Assembly (NCBI GenBank): GCA_026261815.1
Contig: JAMPIT010000856.1
Span: 11,144,001-11,208,000, forward strand
Reading direction: 5' to 3'
Length of the DNA: 64,000 nucleotides
DNA from: Monarcha castaneiventris obscurior
Lineage: Eukaryota; Chordata; Aves; Passeriformes; Monarchidae
Part shown: positions 51,322 through 64,000 of the stretch, one piece after another
Numbering within the stretch: position 1 is the first letter of the stretch
How the letters are laid out: each line of letters starts with the position of its first letter
Translations under genes and position numbers: made by a program
Notes under the pieces: generated by a model
The model's database searches: none
What the model was told of the DNA's origin: nothing
The model's input: only the letters and a program-made list of their open reading frames with translations

Positions 51322-54300
51322 ATTCAATTTCTGCCTTTTTTTCTGGTTGTTTTACAGAGCAGTAATATGCAAAGTTCATTTAAACAGTGGACCAGTTCCA
51401 AATATTCAGAAATGAGCAGCAAATAAACATTGTAAAAGTTTGTGTTGCTGCTGCCAGTCTTGGCACTCCTTGTCTCCATACTCACCTGGAAAAAGTGTGG
51501 GATGAGATCTAGTGGTCTGTCTTCCTTTTTTTTGGCAATCCTTTTCTCCTTAGCAGTTCTAGATCAGAAGCAAGCATTTAATTTCATACTGAATTAACTC
51601 CTTTCTTTGGGGGCCTTTGATTCAGTCTCAAGTGTTCAAAGGACAGGCAGATGAGATACAAGGGAATTACCACAAACTATTTTTTTATAATGTCTGTTAA
51701 TTTTCTGCTGGGTTCGTCTGTTTTATTGGCACTTCCCTCAAGGACCAAAAATAATAAAGGACACAAAACCAGGTAGTTGGGAGCTTTATGTGCAGTTTCA
51801 TGACTTGAATTATGATTCTTTATCCTCAGGAATAAATGAGGTGTCAGTTTTAAGCCGTTTCGTGAACTGATGTTTTTGCTAACGGATGAATTGTGGGATT
51901 CCTGCAACTTTTTCTGGTCACAAGGAAAACCTGAGCAGTATCCAAGATGCAGAGACTCATTCTTGTAGATGTGATTAATTTTATTACTAATATAAAAATA
52001 GGCCTGCATCACTGGCTGGTAAGTAGGTGCTAAACAGACATCTGTTCTAAAATCCAAATCAGACTGCAGTGCCAATGTGGGCGTTTTCAGACTTGTGCTG
52101 ACCTCTAGGAGGGCACTGAAGGGCAGGATGAGGTGCCCCTGCTGTGCTGTTAATGGGTTGCCATACATCTGTTAGGATCTTTTTTTAAATTTGTGCCTCT
52201 TGCTGTTTCAACATCAGATTTTCCATCGTGAGAGCGTTAATTGATTCCGGTTCTGGGGTGGTCTCACGTTGTGGGCAAACATTTCCCTATGCCCAGCTGC
52301 TTTCTGTGGTGACACAGGCCACAAATGATGCTTCCAAAGAAAACTGAATTAATCCTATTTGCCATCTGATCTCATTAGGTGCTGCCTTGTAACAGTTTCA
52401 AATTCTATACAATCAATTTTGCACTGCACTCACTGGACGTATCAGAGGAAAAACTTGCTGTGATGTTTTAAAAGTTCTGATGTTCTGGAGTTTTTCTTAA
52501 ACATTTTAAAGTTTTTCTTTTGGGCTCATTAAGCCTGGATTTTGAGTTGTTTGCCTTGAAAAATTTGTTGTATGAAGCAGGCTAGCAGAGGGCTGGAGAA
52601 ACTGGAACTTCCAGTGTTAAAGCATTAATTGGTGTTGTGCATCCTCCATCAGCAGAGGATAAAGCAGCAGTCAGTGTTCAGTGCCTATTCCCAAGGGTTT
52701 CTCAGTGGAAAATTGCTGGTCTTGTGATCTTCCAGTAATTCTTACATCAACCTCCCATGAACATGCTGTTTTCTGTGGTGCTTTAGACCATGGATTGCAG
52801 ATTGTGAGGTGTGGGCTTTATTCAGCAGCTTGCATTTATTCAGTAAATACAGGAAAATTGATTCATGCAGAGGAAAAGAGATTTTTTTTTTCCACCTCTT
52901 TTGCCCTCTTGGGGGAAAACCTGACCTTATAGCTCCTTCTTTTCACTGGTGGAGATGGTTCTCCTGCATCCCCAGTCGAAAGCTCCCTGGTAGGGGAAGT
53001 TGTTGTCCCTTTGTGTCTTCTGCAGTGTTGGTGGTGACAAGATCTGGCCCCTTTGGATGGGGCTGTTCCATAGCTGCCTGCCAAGGGCTCCTGTGGATGT
53101 GCCAGCAGCCCCACTGTCCTCCCTGCCATCCAGCCAAATGCTCTTTATGTAGCTTTTTTTCCCCCCTCTCCAGATCAGTGTCTCACCTGCATGGCCTTAT
53201 TTTCAGACTCCTTTAAATTTGACACTTCAGCAAAAAATTATTTGCCTGGTTTGGATTCTTGGCCTCTCGCCTTCCTTTGCATCCCTTTCATCCATGAGCC
53301 TCCAGTCTCAGTTTGATGTTGAGCTGGGAATGCTGGAGGGTTTGTCCCTCTCTGGGTGCTGACAGATGTGGATGTTGCTTTTCATCAGCTCTTCTGCAAG
53401 CGGGCCATGGCTCTGAGTGAAGTGGAACAAACACCTGTCAGGTGCTCTCCTGCAGCCTGGTGAATCTTTGTGCTGCTTCTGGGACAAACCTCTGTGCAGG
53501 GACAAATCTCTGCTGCCACCCTGAAGAGCTCTGCTGGCTCTGCCACCCTCCCTGGGGCACTGGAAATGAAGAGACAGGCTCTGGGGGCAGGGAACTGGCT
53601 GATGGCACCTCACTGAGGAGTCCCGTGGGTTTCCTTCTATCAGTGGGGGCATCTCTGGTGCCCTGGTAAATGAGCATTTTTACGTAGCAATATTTAAAAG
53701 TCCAGTAGTTGTGCGGTAAATCTGATGGGATCGTGGCCTCAATACAACAGGAGCTGCACACTCAGGGCCTCCCCTCTGAGGACACAAGCTCAGGGAGTTG
53801 TGTTCCCAGGGAAAACAGCAGATGAAGGCTGGTGTGTGTGTGATAGGGAACCCTGTGCCAGGCCAGAGCACAAGGAAAATGCTGGAGGAAAATGGGGTGC
53901 CAGTGGAATGGAGTGGCTGTTCTCACTGCTCCAGTGCAGGGTCTCATTGCTTGTCAACTAAAAGTGAGTGTGCTGCTGGAGGAACAACAAAAGAAGAAAT
54001 TTAAATGTCTTCAGTTAATTGCAGTTGACAAGACAAAGGCAGTTTGACTTTCCAGTATTAATTAGCAAACCCATACTAATTAGCTTGTATAAGCACAATT
54101 CATGCCTCTTTCCCTAAATGCAATTAATATTGCAACTGAAGACATCTCTGGGCTGTGCCTCTGTATCATTAACACACTTTGCCCTAATTAGACACGGCCA
54201 GTAGTGGCTGGAGAAATGAGTTTGTGATTACAACCATAAAAAACCCTCTAATATTTTATATCCTTCAGGGAACTTGAACCTAGAATTTATTTTTTGATTT

Positions 54301-56248
54301 AAGAAAAATTACCCTTATCATTGTGCTGTGTAATTAACAATGGAACTTTGATTTTCCTCTCCCTCAACCCTTCACTTATTTATTTTTCTTTATTCACAGT
54401 TTAAGCATGTTCGTACTGTAAGGGAACAGTGCCTGCCTGTAAGACACATAAGAGTCACTCCTCTTGATAGGGCTCAGGTCGCTGAGCTGCCCCACAGACC
54501 TGTGGGTTTGTCTGTCTTTAATTTGCCCAGTGTTTGTTGCTTGCAATTTTTTTGTATGAATGTGTGCTTTTTTGACAATTTTACCAGCACTGGAAGTTTT
54601 CTTTATTGAGGCTGGTGCTACAGTGTCTTTATTTCCAGGATGTGCCAGGAGTTCGCACAGCTCCCTGATCTGTGGTCCCAGGATCTCATTTCTCATGATG
54701 TGTTGGTTTAGTGCTCTACTGGCCTAAAGCTGAGAGAGAGCTTCACTCACACCAAAATATTATTTGTGGAAAATGCCGTCTTGTTTGTTATATTATTTTT
54801 CTTTCCTTCCCTGAGGGAGGGAAACAGAAGACGTGTTCATTTTTGTAATTTTCGTTTGCCTTTTTCATATCCCTTCATAGACACGAGGAGATTGTTTGGC
54901 TCAAGCTTGCCATCCAAGCAACAGCTCTGATCTCTGATCTTACGCTTTCTTCCAGCCTGGTTCTGTAGCAGAGGGCATTCATGTCAAGATTTTTTGTTCT
55001 CCATCATTAATCCCTGAGGGAAGCCAGCTTGGTATTAAAAAAGCATCACCTGTATTTTCATTACCCTGAGGTGCTCTGGGTATCTTTTGGCTTTCATCTT
55101 CAAAAGACAGCTTGGCCCATGTGGGCACTGAAATCTATAGACTGCTCTTTGGAACAAATTAAATTTCACCCTCCAGCAGATTAAAAAGGATGGATATAAG
55201 AATCAGAAGAATTGCTTAGCAGGGTGGGAGGTAAAGAAGATTTGAAGTCCAAGAATGCAGCCGTCACCAAATGAATGGCATAAACTGAGTGTCCTTAGAG
55301 AGGCAATAAATACACCTTAAAATTAATATAATGAATACCCCTTGCCTTGAGGAAAAGTGTTGGTTAGCCCTCTGCAGAGAACAGCAGACCTTTATTTAAG
55401 AGCTGCAGGTCAGCAATAGTTAAAAGAACCAATCATGTGTTCAGTCTGATGAAATCATAATGTTTAGGATTAACTTAAATGTCAGTGGCTGCCTACACTG
55501 ATGGTTATCAGGAGTAGAAATGGAGACAGAAAGGAGAGTGCATGAAGGAAATAAACTCAGAGAGCACTGAGCTTGATGTAGTTGGGAACTACAGTTAACT
55601 GGAAGGCAACATGGAAAAGTTATTACCTATATTTTTAATTTACAGGTAACACCAATGATAGTAGGAAAAAAGTGAACTTTAATATAGAAACACCTGCCCT
55701 GGATTACTGGCCAATAGAGCTCATTTAATTCTTGTTTAAGAGTTATTGAGCATTAAGCAAGAAATACAACAGACCAAGAACAAGAGCAAAAGTGGTGTTC
55801 ATTACTGGAAATGTAAATTCTCTGTATTATCTGTAATAGGAAGGCAATTAAATGTGGGATTAGAGGCCTGAACCACAGTAGTTATAAATAAAAATGAAGC
55901 TTTGCTGGAACATCCATAGAACCAACAGGTTGGGAGGGGCAGGAGAGAACTGACTGGTGCAGGAAGTCTCCATCTATCTAAAGTGTATTACATAATTTCT
56001 GAACTGATTTATCAGGTGACAGCAAATCTCCTTCCCATGGGACAGATTTTATCCTAACACCTTAATGTGAGGCCAGCAAAGCCAAGACAGATGAGCAGCG
56101 TGGCACTCAAATGAGCAGCAGGGTGAATGGTTTTAGTAAGGCAATCTTAGAGAAATATCCACTCCTCAAATCAGATTGAAAAGCATGAATCTGGTTATAA
56201 AGAGACAGCAAAAGAAGCTAATCCAGAATGAAATGATGTAGCAACAGA

Positions 56249-56740
56249 AGGCTGGAAGAGGACTTTTAGATCATAAAGTCCAGTCCTTCAGTAACAAAGG
56301 CAAATGCAGCATATATCTCAGTTCATAAATTTATCAAGCTTCTCTTGAAAGTGCTTTGGTTGTTTGTACCATTACTGTCATGGAAAGACTGCTCTGATAG
56401 CTGAAATCTTCCCAGTTCCAACTGAAAATATATGTGCAGCTAATATCCATTTTTTTCTTGTGCTAATATTCTCCTTAAACTACAGTGACTGTTCTTCCTC
56501 CCTCATATTTATGCTGTGACATATTTATAGAGAACAATTGTTCTCTCCCAGCCTTTCATTTGTCTAGGTTAAACAAATCAAGCTCTTGCAGCCTTCTCTT
56601 AAAGCAGGCTCTTCAGTTTCCTCATGAATCTTGCAGCTTTCTTTAAATCTCTTCCTCTCTCTGTCTCTCCTTTGAAGATGAGTAATCAGAGTGGTCACAT
56701 TATTCCAGGTGATGTTCCAGCAGTAGCTTTTGCAAAAATG
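56249..56740 (-). mobile_element. Old, diverged CR1/L3-like LINE copy
   Basis: Landmarks of amniote CR1-type 3' regions occur in order but heavily mutated: GGCTGGAAGAGGACTTTTAG and a following ATCATAAAGTCCAGTCC at the left, then AGAGAACAATTGTTCTCTC, GCCTTTCATTTGTCTAGGTT with AAACAAATCAAGCTCTTGCA, CTTTCTTTAAATCTCTTCCT and a final ATTATTCCAGGTGATGTTCC. The order corresponds to a - strand element. No open frame of note survives. Divergence is much greater than in the copies at 6.7 and 47.7 kb, which suggests an older insertion. Both limits are approximate, and the neighbouring stop-rich sequence from about 54.7 kb could include more old repeat that I cannot recognise. Confidence 0.65.
56529..56546. 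repeat. Perfect 18-bp palindrome inside the old CR1-like copy
   Basis: AGAGAACAATTGTTCTCT is identical on both strands. It contains AGAACA and TGTTCT, the half-sites of a steroid receptor element, but they are separated by two bases instead of the usual three. Confidence 0.9.
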
Positions 56741-59700
56741 TCTTCCATAGGATCATGGAGCACAGGCAGGAACCTCTTCCTGTGGTGGAAGAGCTGAGCT
56801 GCATCCAGGCCATCACCGATTCCCACATGGTGCTGATGTTCATCCTGGGCTCAGTTCATCTCCCCACTCTGCCCTGCTCTTGAGTTTCTGGCTGAGGAAG
56901 GCTCAGTTTGTAGGAAGGGGTTCCAGCTGTTTTGGGACTTGCACTATGACTTTTCAACTCTGTGCTGTTCCTTCAGTTTTCATGGAGCTTCCTCTTTCTG
57001 ATCAGTTTGTGCTCCTCTGTGGTAAAGCCTCTGTGCTATCAGTAATTGTGTTTGTGCATTTATATTTTTAGACCCAAGGCCTTCAGTGAATTTTGTTTGT
57101 TTTGAATGTGTCTGAGACATCTTTTTCTCCGTCAGGTAGTTTTAGTTTTACTTCAGCAGAGCCATTTGTTGCTTGTTTACTTCACAGTGTTTGTATTATC
57201 CTTCACTTTATCACGTGATCCTGTAAATTCTGCATTATGAGTTGTTAGAAGAGGGGGATGATTGTGCAGGAGTCATTGATACCCTATTTTGAATTTCCCC
57301 TTGTTTTAACTGTGGAGCTTTGGTTCTGAAGGTGGGGTGAGGCCTTAGAATAGAGGGATGGGAGTACATTTCTCCTTTCCCTGGCAGAGAACTCTCAGTG
57401 CCTGTTGTAAACAACTACATTAAAACTGGTCCCTGCTATTCCCCACGGGGTAGGAATATAGTGAGCTCCGAGGTACACAGAGAAGGTTATTTTTTTCTCC
57501 CTCTCTTAGCCTGGGGGAGTGATGAACAGCCTCAGTTGGTGTGCTGCACCTGCTGCATGTTCCTTCTTGGAAAATCCATGTTCAGCACACAAAACCGTGG
57601 CACCACTGGAAGCATCTGTTGCATGTGACTGTGAGCAAAGCAGGGAGTGTGGAGGGAGCCTCGGGGTCCTGGTGGATCTGAGCTGCCTGTGGGCTGGAGA
57701 GGTGATCAGCACATTACACCTCTGCACTATCTCAATGCTATTTTAATTAGGTGAGAAGGAGAGACTTAGTGAGTCAATTCTCGTGGTTTATCTCTGTTTT
57801 AAAAATCTAGCCAGGCACGTGGGATCACATAGCACATTCCCTTCAAATTAAAAAGAAATAAACGGTCTGTTTAAAAGTCCCATTACACAAATGAACCTGC
57901 TGTTGGATCCATTAACGTGGAAGTTTTATGGGACACGGCAGCACCGTTTGGTTTCAGCAGGACTGTTTTCATTTGCTCTTCCAAGGTGATAAGAGCTGAC
58001 GTGGGGTTAGGACTGTCAGGAGGAAGAGATGTGGCTGCCTGAAGTGGAGAGCTGCCTTCCTGCTGCTCTTCCCTGGGGGACAGGTGCTGCCAGGTTGGGG
58101 GTAAATGATCTGACCCAGACCTGGAGAGCAATTCCAGCTCAGATGGGACTCATGGACATTGCCCTGATTCCCAGCCCATTGTTTGGGGTGGCCTCCATGC
58201 CACAGGTGTGCCCCTAAAACCTGAGCTGTACTGACAGGCAGGATTATAACAGGAACAAGGACTGGAGAGGGAGAAGTGGGGAGGGTTTTTTCTCTTCAGT
58301 TGTTGAGCAGAGGAGAAAAGTGAATAATTTTCCTGTTTAGAGGATGCTGCAGCTGGAGTGGTCCTTGTCAGTGTCACTGTTGTCACTAAAATCTGAGTTA
58401 CTTGGTTAAATGAGAGCAGGACAGGGATATTATCAGAGGCTTTATTATATAGTAGGCACAGCCTGGAGACACAAAAGGCCTATTTAACAGACATGCAAAA
58501 TTGTGCTTTTCCAGGCTTCATTCATCTCTACAGAGCCCGTAAGATGTTTATGGGCTACCTCAGACTCACTTGGTTTGATTAACTGAGCTAAAATTTCCTG
58601 GAGAATGCAAGGACTCTACATTATGTTCAGTACTTTGAGAAAACCAGGTGAGAGGTCCAGGGTACCTCTAGGATTCTGTCATTTTGCTCCTTTATTTCGC
58701 CTTCCTAAAAGGCAGCTTGGAGAAGCTGTAGAAGTTCCAGTGCATGACCAGAGAGGGAAAGGAAGACTTGGGGCTCTTGAACAGTTGTGTTAGGATGGGA
58801 CAAAGTCATACCTAATTTACAGCTTCCTTGTGACAAGGATGGAGACCAGTTTGCTCCTGCTTTCCCAGTCCTGGGAAGCTGTGCCTGCATCAGAAGAGGA
58901 CCATCCTGAGAGATCTGATGCAAGAAATACAATTCTGTAAGCACAGCTTGTCCTGAGCATGCAGGGGGATGTGAAGCTCTCCAGCTATGGGATCTGGGGG
59001 AAGGCATGGAGGGCATGTTCAGAGGATGTGCCTGCAGATCAAAGGTTGCTGGATACTTCTCTTCTTGCCTGGGGCTGGCTTTGTGTGTACAAAAAGGGAG
59101 ATAAAGGCTTAAAAAAAAAGTTTAAGTTTCAAGATTTAGTCTTTTCACTGACAGCCTAATCAGCTCGCTACATCATTTGCTTTCAGTCTTTTTGTGTCTC
59201 AGTGTCCTTAGAAGAGCTTGTTCCCAGTGTTTCTTGCCTTTGGCTGATGGATGCTGGGGGTAGGTAGGAGCTGTGGCAGGCTGGGGTCTGTCAGGGCAGC
59301 AGAGTCCTCCAGCAGGAGCTGTAAAACCCAATTTATCCACAGAGACAAGGAGATCATAGAGCAGAATTTTTCCTATGACCTCTTGGTAAATAATGAATGG
59401 CAGAGCCCTGCCTCCTTGGAATCGCTTAATTGAGGCTGACAACTCTATGTTGTATTACAGGATCTGGCTTGTCAGGAGAATTTTAACTTATTTATGAATA
59501 TTTCATTAACCTCTAAAGACTGGCTGTATAAAATCGAGCTCCTGCCAGGCCCTGTCCTGTTGATGCTGTGTTCAGTGCTAATGTCATCGCTGCACATCCA
59601 GGACACCTTTCCTCTGAGCTGGACCTCAGAGTTTATTGTTGGTGGCAGCAAGAACATGTTCACCAAAGGTTAAAATGCCAGGTTTGTGCTTTGGCACCAG

Positions 59701-62700
59701 AGCTGAACATACGGTATTTGAGAATTGCTGTTTGCCTTTCACTCTGTGACTGCTGCTGGCAACTGAAGGGCCCTGCAGGCATCGTCCCAAGAGGCTGAAA
59801 TGGGCAGAGCAGTCTTGGCAGGGCCCTGTGACCTTTGGGTTTTGGCACCAAGAGAGAGATTTCTCACTTTTTATACATTAAAAGCCCACTGCTTTTTGTC
59901 ACAGGCTAAGCTCAGGATGGGTCATTTAGCTAGAAAATACTCAACCTGCTCTACTTAACCTGTTCGTTGGGCAGGGTTTGGGGAACAAGGCTCCTTCAAG
60001 GCTCTGCTGCTTCCTTTTAAAGTAGCTGGGAGGCTCTGTCAGGGGAGCTGCTGCTTTCCCATAGCTGGATCCCTTGCCCCATCCTCACGTTTCCCGACTC
60101 TGGGAGGTCAGAGAGCAGCTTGAGCAGGCAGCTCTGCTGGCCCCTGCCGGGATGTGCCAGCAAACAGTGCTCCCAGCCATAGTGAGCTGCAAAATTGGGC
60201 TGGAGCTGCAGCGGGAGAGCTGTTCCTAAAAGCACAGCCTGTGTGTTGCTCCATGTGAGCCAGAGAAAGAAGATTAAGTTCAAGCACTCAGTGAAGGCTC
60301 CTTTGCTCTCTTTACAGTATTAAGCAGGATTGATTCCGCCGTATTTATGTTAGAAAACAAAGGAGCAAAAATGGATGTTGGATTCCTCTTTCCCCTTTGA
60401 TCTTCCTAGGTGCTTGGTAACTGCATAGATTCTTCTCTGACTGTTTATTATGTGATGCTTTTTCAACGAGAAAACTGGTGGGGGGAGTGAGAGGTGGGAT
60501 TACAAGCTCCTGTTTGATGAGAATTGTTGAGTGAATGCTCCGGAAACTCCTCGAGGCTATATTTTCAGGAAACAAACTGTATTCAAACTCTGCACGGAGG
60601 AGGTATGACATCTTTGCAGATTTATTTGTTGCTTTGACTGTAAATTACAGCTGCTGGAAGACTTGATTCCAGCCAAAAATGCCTATTCCTGCATGAAAGA
60701 AATGATCTGTGTGATGCTCCTCTCGAGGGCCGACAACTCCATTGTGCCAGCACTGCGGCTACACTGGGCAGGGATGTGGCACATTCATTCTGGCACCTTG
60801 ACAGGTCCCCTAAACAGGCTCTTATTCTGTGTTTTGCTGTTCTAACCAGGAGTAATGGGTAGGAGGTGTCAGCCAGTTAAGGCTAATTACTCCAGAGTTG
60901 CCTTCTCTCGGTGGACACCAGCTGTTTTGTTCTCCCTGGCTGGGAGGAGCTTTCGGTAGTAATTAAAGGAAACAGTCATCTCCACACTGGTGGAAGTGGT
61001 GGAGCGAGGCTGATAACAGCAGAGAGCTCTGAGCTGAATGAACATGGAAATTAGGTGATCCTTCTTCAGAATGAGCTGCTAGAGCAAAGAGAGGGGTTTT
61101 GGACGTGGAGCTGTCAAGGTGTTTTGCTGTCAAGCAGTGGCGGTGAGGTCTCACAGCAGTGCCTGGGAGCGTGGGCAGGACGGGCTGAGAGGAAGAGGTT
61201 CCTTGTCTGCTCCTTTCTTGGAGCGAGGGTTGAAATGTGTAATTATATTTGAATAAACTCATGGGTTTAAATTAACATCTTCAGTTCCCTTGCTCGGTGT
61301 GTCTCTTGTACAAGATGTTTGCTCTTCTTCCCCGTGAACTTTCCAGGTTTGTTAATTTTGAGCTCCGAGCCAGCTTCCATCCATCTGAAATGCCTGGTAG
61401 TGCTTAGTTCCAAACTCACATCCTGCACCCATCCCAGATTACTAAAAAGAAATAAATACAGCACCAAGGAAGGTGGGTGGGTGGGGAGGGTTGGCATCTG
61501 GTGACGCTGGGATGTGAGAAGACACTTGAGAGGGACAGGAGGCCAAGTCTTGGAGCAAAGGTGTGTTGTAGGTGTTTGGGAAGGAGCTTGTTGAATGGGC
61601 TGTGCAGGAGGAGTTTGGGGCTTTGGGGGCTGTGGTGTGATGATGATTCCTTCTTCACGTGCTTGCAGCTGGGCAGGCAGCTCAGGCTTGGGCCATTTTT
61701 GGATTGCTGTGGCATTGGCCTTACTTTGCAGAACAAACTGTTTCCTGCCATGCCCTGTACCATGGTGATTACGTATGGAAGGCTGGTTTAAATAGGGAGT
61801 CTGTGCATTTGTCCTCTTGTTCCTTTGCAGCAGGGCTGAGTTTGGCTCGCTGAGCCTGTCTGGAGGTTCCCCAAGTTGTGCTGGTGCTGCACAATGTGGA
61901 GGGGAGGGGTTGGAAGGAAAGCTGCGGGCTGCCTGCGGATTGGGAATCAGAGGGGAGAGAGGTGAACGCTCGTTAAGGCTCCCTTGGGGTAGATGAATTA
62001 GTTAATGACTATGCTGTGCTTTGAAAATGCAAATGCTGTGTCAGAGCTAAGTCTGATTATAATAATCAATCTTCCTTTGGAGAGGGTGCTGAATATGGGG
62101 AAGGGGGAGAGCGAGGAGACTGGGGCTGAATTTTTAGATCACAGCTCTGCATTTCTCTGCTGTGGTTAAGGAACCCTGATGTTGCCTGAGAGGTCAGCAG
62201 AGCTGGGGAGAGGCAAAAGGTGGGTTTGGGGGGAATCATCCTGGCAAGCACCAGTGGGCCTTGGCAGGCTGAAGTTGATTTTGTAATTTTGTCCCTTATG
62301 ATTGTCCTGCCTGGAAAGGGAGAGGTTGTCATCTGCTCCTGTGTGTGAGCTACCCCTGCTAATGGGAAAGATAGAAACTGCCTCACAAGCAGCATCCTCC
62401 AGGGATGGGGGAGAGGGGAGGGTGGCTGCTGCAGACGTCCAGCCCTGACAGTTCCTTCTCCCCTGGCACTCCATTCGTTTGTAGCAAGCGTTCCTAGTAA
62501 TTACACCTCTTAATTTAGGGGAGCGAGTGGGAGAAAGGAATATAAATTTGTGTATTAACTTTAGAGATTGGAAATAGGGCAAGCGAACCTTCTCTCTGGG
62601 AGATTTTATTTGGAAATGAAATAGAATGACATTTGGTATAAACTTGAAAAATTGCTCTCTTTTTACTGCAACAGGAGGAGAAAAAGCCACAATCCAGACT

Positions 62701-62917
62701 GTATTGGAGAGAAGCAGAAGTCAGCATATGTCCATTTCCCAGTGTGTGTGTATCTACAATAATATATATGCACGAGTACATTTTTAGGAAAGCGTTTGCT
62801 GAGACGTTGCTCATAGCCCTGACTTCTCAGTGATAAAAGCACAGCAAGTTTGTTACAGATGGTGGAACCCCTAGAGACTGGTGACTCTGATCCAGCCAGC
62901 CTTCATCTTCCAAGAGG

Positions 62918-62929
62918 AAAAAAAAAAAA
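62918..62929. repeat. A12 homopolymer
   Basis: Twelve A residues followed by TATATTTTTTG. The flanks are unique sequence, with no visible retroposed body. Confidence 0.9.
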
Positions 62930-64000
62930 TATATTTTTTGCTTCAGCCAGGTGGGAGATGGGTAGTTCCAACCCACTTTTTATTGAATATCTGATTTTCT
63001 TTGGCTTTATTACTTTTGTTTCACAACGGCATCGAGGATTAATTTTCCCAAGAAAATGAGCCAACTAATCCTGGGTTGCTTAGCCTGTTTCTAAATGGCA
63101 AGCAATATTTTGTTTTACAAGTGCTGTCCTACTTTTTGAAGAAGAGTAAAGTTCACTAGGAAATCTGGGGAGGCTTAGTTCTCCCTGTGTGTGCTTCTCT
63201 GCAGATGTTGTGGGGGAACAGCCCTTGAGAATGCCAGTGGGGTGGGCATGTGGAAGAGGTGGTGCTGCTTTTGCTGAGCCAGAACCATCTCTGAAGTGCT
63301 CACCATGGTGTCTTACTACCCTGTGGTGTTGCTGGACACCCAAATTAAACTCGCTGGTGTTCCATGTGTGTTAGATTTCTGTCCTGATGCCAGATTTATG
63401 AGCTTGTAGACAGCACCAAGCTTGCTGTGCTGCCTTGTGGGAAGAGAGGCAGAGAAGCTCCTTAGTCTCTGCTGCATCCCATGGAGAGAAGCACAAATGG
63501 CATTGCTGTCATATCAAGGTCCTGGTTTGCCATGAGGTTTCCAGACCTCAGTGGACAGGTCATACTCGGGATCCCTTTTTTCTGTTCTTGTCTATTTTAG
63601 TGCATACTCTTCCTTTCCAAGGCTGCTTGGTGTTCATACATTTTAAATATTTATGTACTGAAATAGCTCCTTGAATTGTGTTGAGACTTGTAGTCAAACA
63701 CAACCTCTCAATTCACCTTTCCATGCTGCCTCTGTGCAATTCAGTTCCCATTTATTGCTGCCGTTCAAAATCAGCTCTTTTGCTGAGGAAGGCCTTTCAA
63801 AGGATGTTGCATCAGCCCATTGTTAAATAAACCTTTAGACATTTATAATGGATTCAGCATTTCCTGCTTTTTACAGCTCCAAAAATGCTGAATGACGTGC
63901 AGACACACTTCATCAGGATAAGATTGCTGTATCAGCCCCTCACTAAAATGCACTCATTATTCAAATAATAACTGTATGTCTCCAGCATGTGTTCTGTGAA

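Larger units (their letters stand above)
51316..64000 (+). other. MAD1L1: MAD1L1 downstream intron, 5' part
   Basis: This intron starts with the strong donor gtaagt after exon B and runs off the window end. No further MAD1 exon is recognisable. It holds an old CR1-like copy at about 56.25-56.74 kb and an A12 run at 62.92 kb. Between about 54.7 and 56.9 kb there is no open frame of 60 codons in any of the six frames, which fits old, A/T-rich, stop-dense sequence. Elsewhere I see only short chance frames and no other feature. Confidence 0.85.

Noticed and set aside
51677..52168. 163-codon open frame on the - strand just after exon B
   Set aside because: No recognisable domain, no CpG-rich start and no splice or poly(A) context. 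It is best read as a chance frame in intron DNA.
60651..60804. Possible exon beginning LLEDLIPAKN after TTACAG
   Set aside because: The donor (CAG|gtcccc) is poor, the length of 154 nt breaks the MAD1 frame, and the peptide does not match MAD1.
62166..62690. 174-codon open frame on the - strand
   Set aside because: Low-complexity, Ser/Pro-rich and without a recognisable domain, and an overlapping frame of similar kind is present.
1..64000. Bacterial-type systems: operons, CRISPR arrays, insertion sequences, riboswitches
   Set aside because: The window has vertebrate split-gene structure and CR1 elements. No spaced direct-repeat array, dense coding or ribosome-binding pattern is present.

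Overview
The window looks like nuclear DNA from a bird, and almost all of it is intron of one gene, MAD1L1 (mitotic arrest deficient 1-like 1, the spindle-checkpoint protein MAD1), read on the + strand. Two short coding exons support this. Exon A (25493-25633, 47 codons) and exon B (51259-51315, 19 codons) have consensus splice sites and phase-0 boundaries. Joined in order, they give a continuous stretch of the MAD1 central coiled coil (ERDGMRAIL..., SELTPAE..., REAEDMVQK, then AQLSQALEE). The avian assignment rests on CR1 LINE 3' ends, sparse repeats and an otherwise ordinary A+T-leaning intron. I cannot name the species.

Layout: 1-25492 is the end of the upstream intron and holds one CR1 fragment near 6.8 kb and simple repeats. 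Exon A follows, inside a small CpG-dense patch; a 53-bp tandem duplication covers its 3' splice site. 25634-51258 is a complete intron of about 25.6 kb. It holds a second CR1 3' end near 47.7-48.1 kb, several short tandem repeats and a G13 run. Exon B follows. 51316-64000 is the start of the next intron and holds an old, diverged CR1-like copy at about 56.25-56.74 kb.

No other gene, RNA gene, CRISPR array, retroviral gene or operon-like structure is visible. The many open frames of 60-270 codons have no recognisable domains, and I read them as chance frames in intron DNA. The points most worth a second look are the duplicated splice-acceptor region of exon A, its weak donor in front of the 25.6 kb intron, two possible 13-codon in-frame cassette exons (28037-28075 and 54400-54438), the contrast in CpG density between exons A and B, and a few perfect 16-18 bp palindromes. 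I did not find a convincing new biological system.
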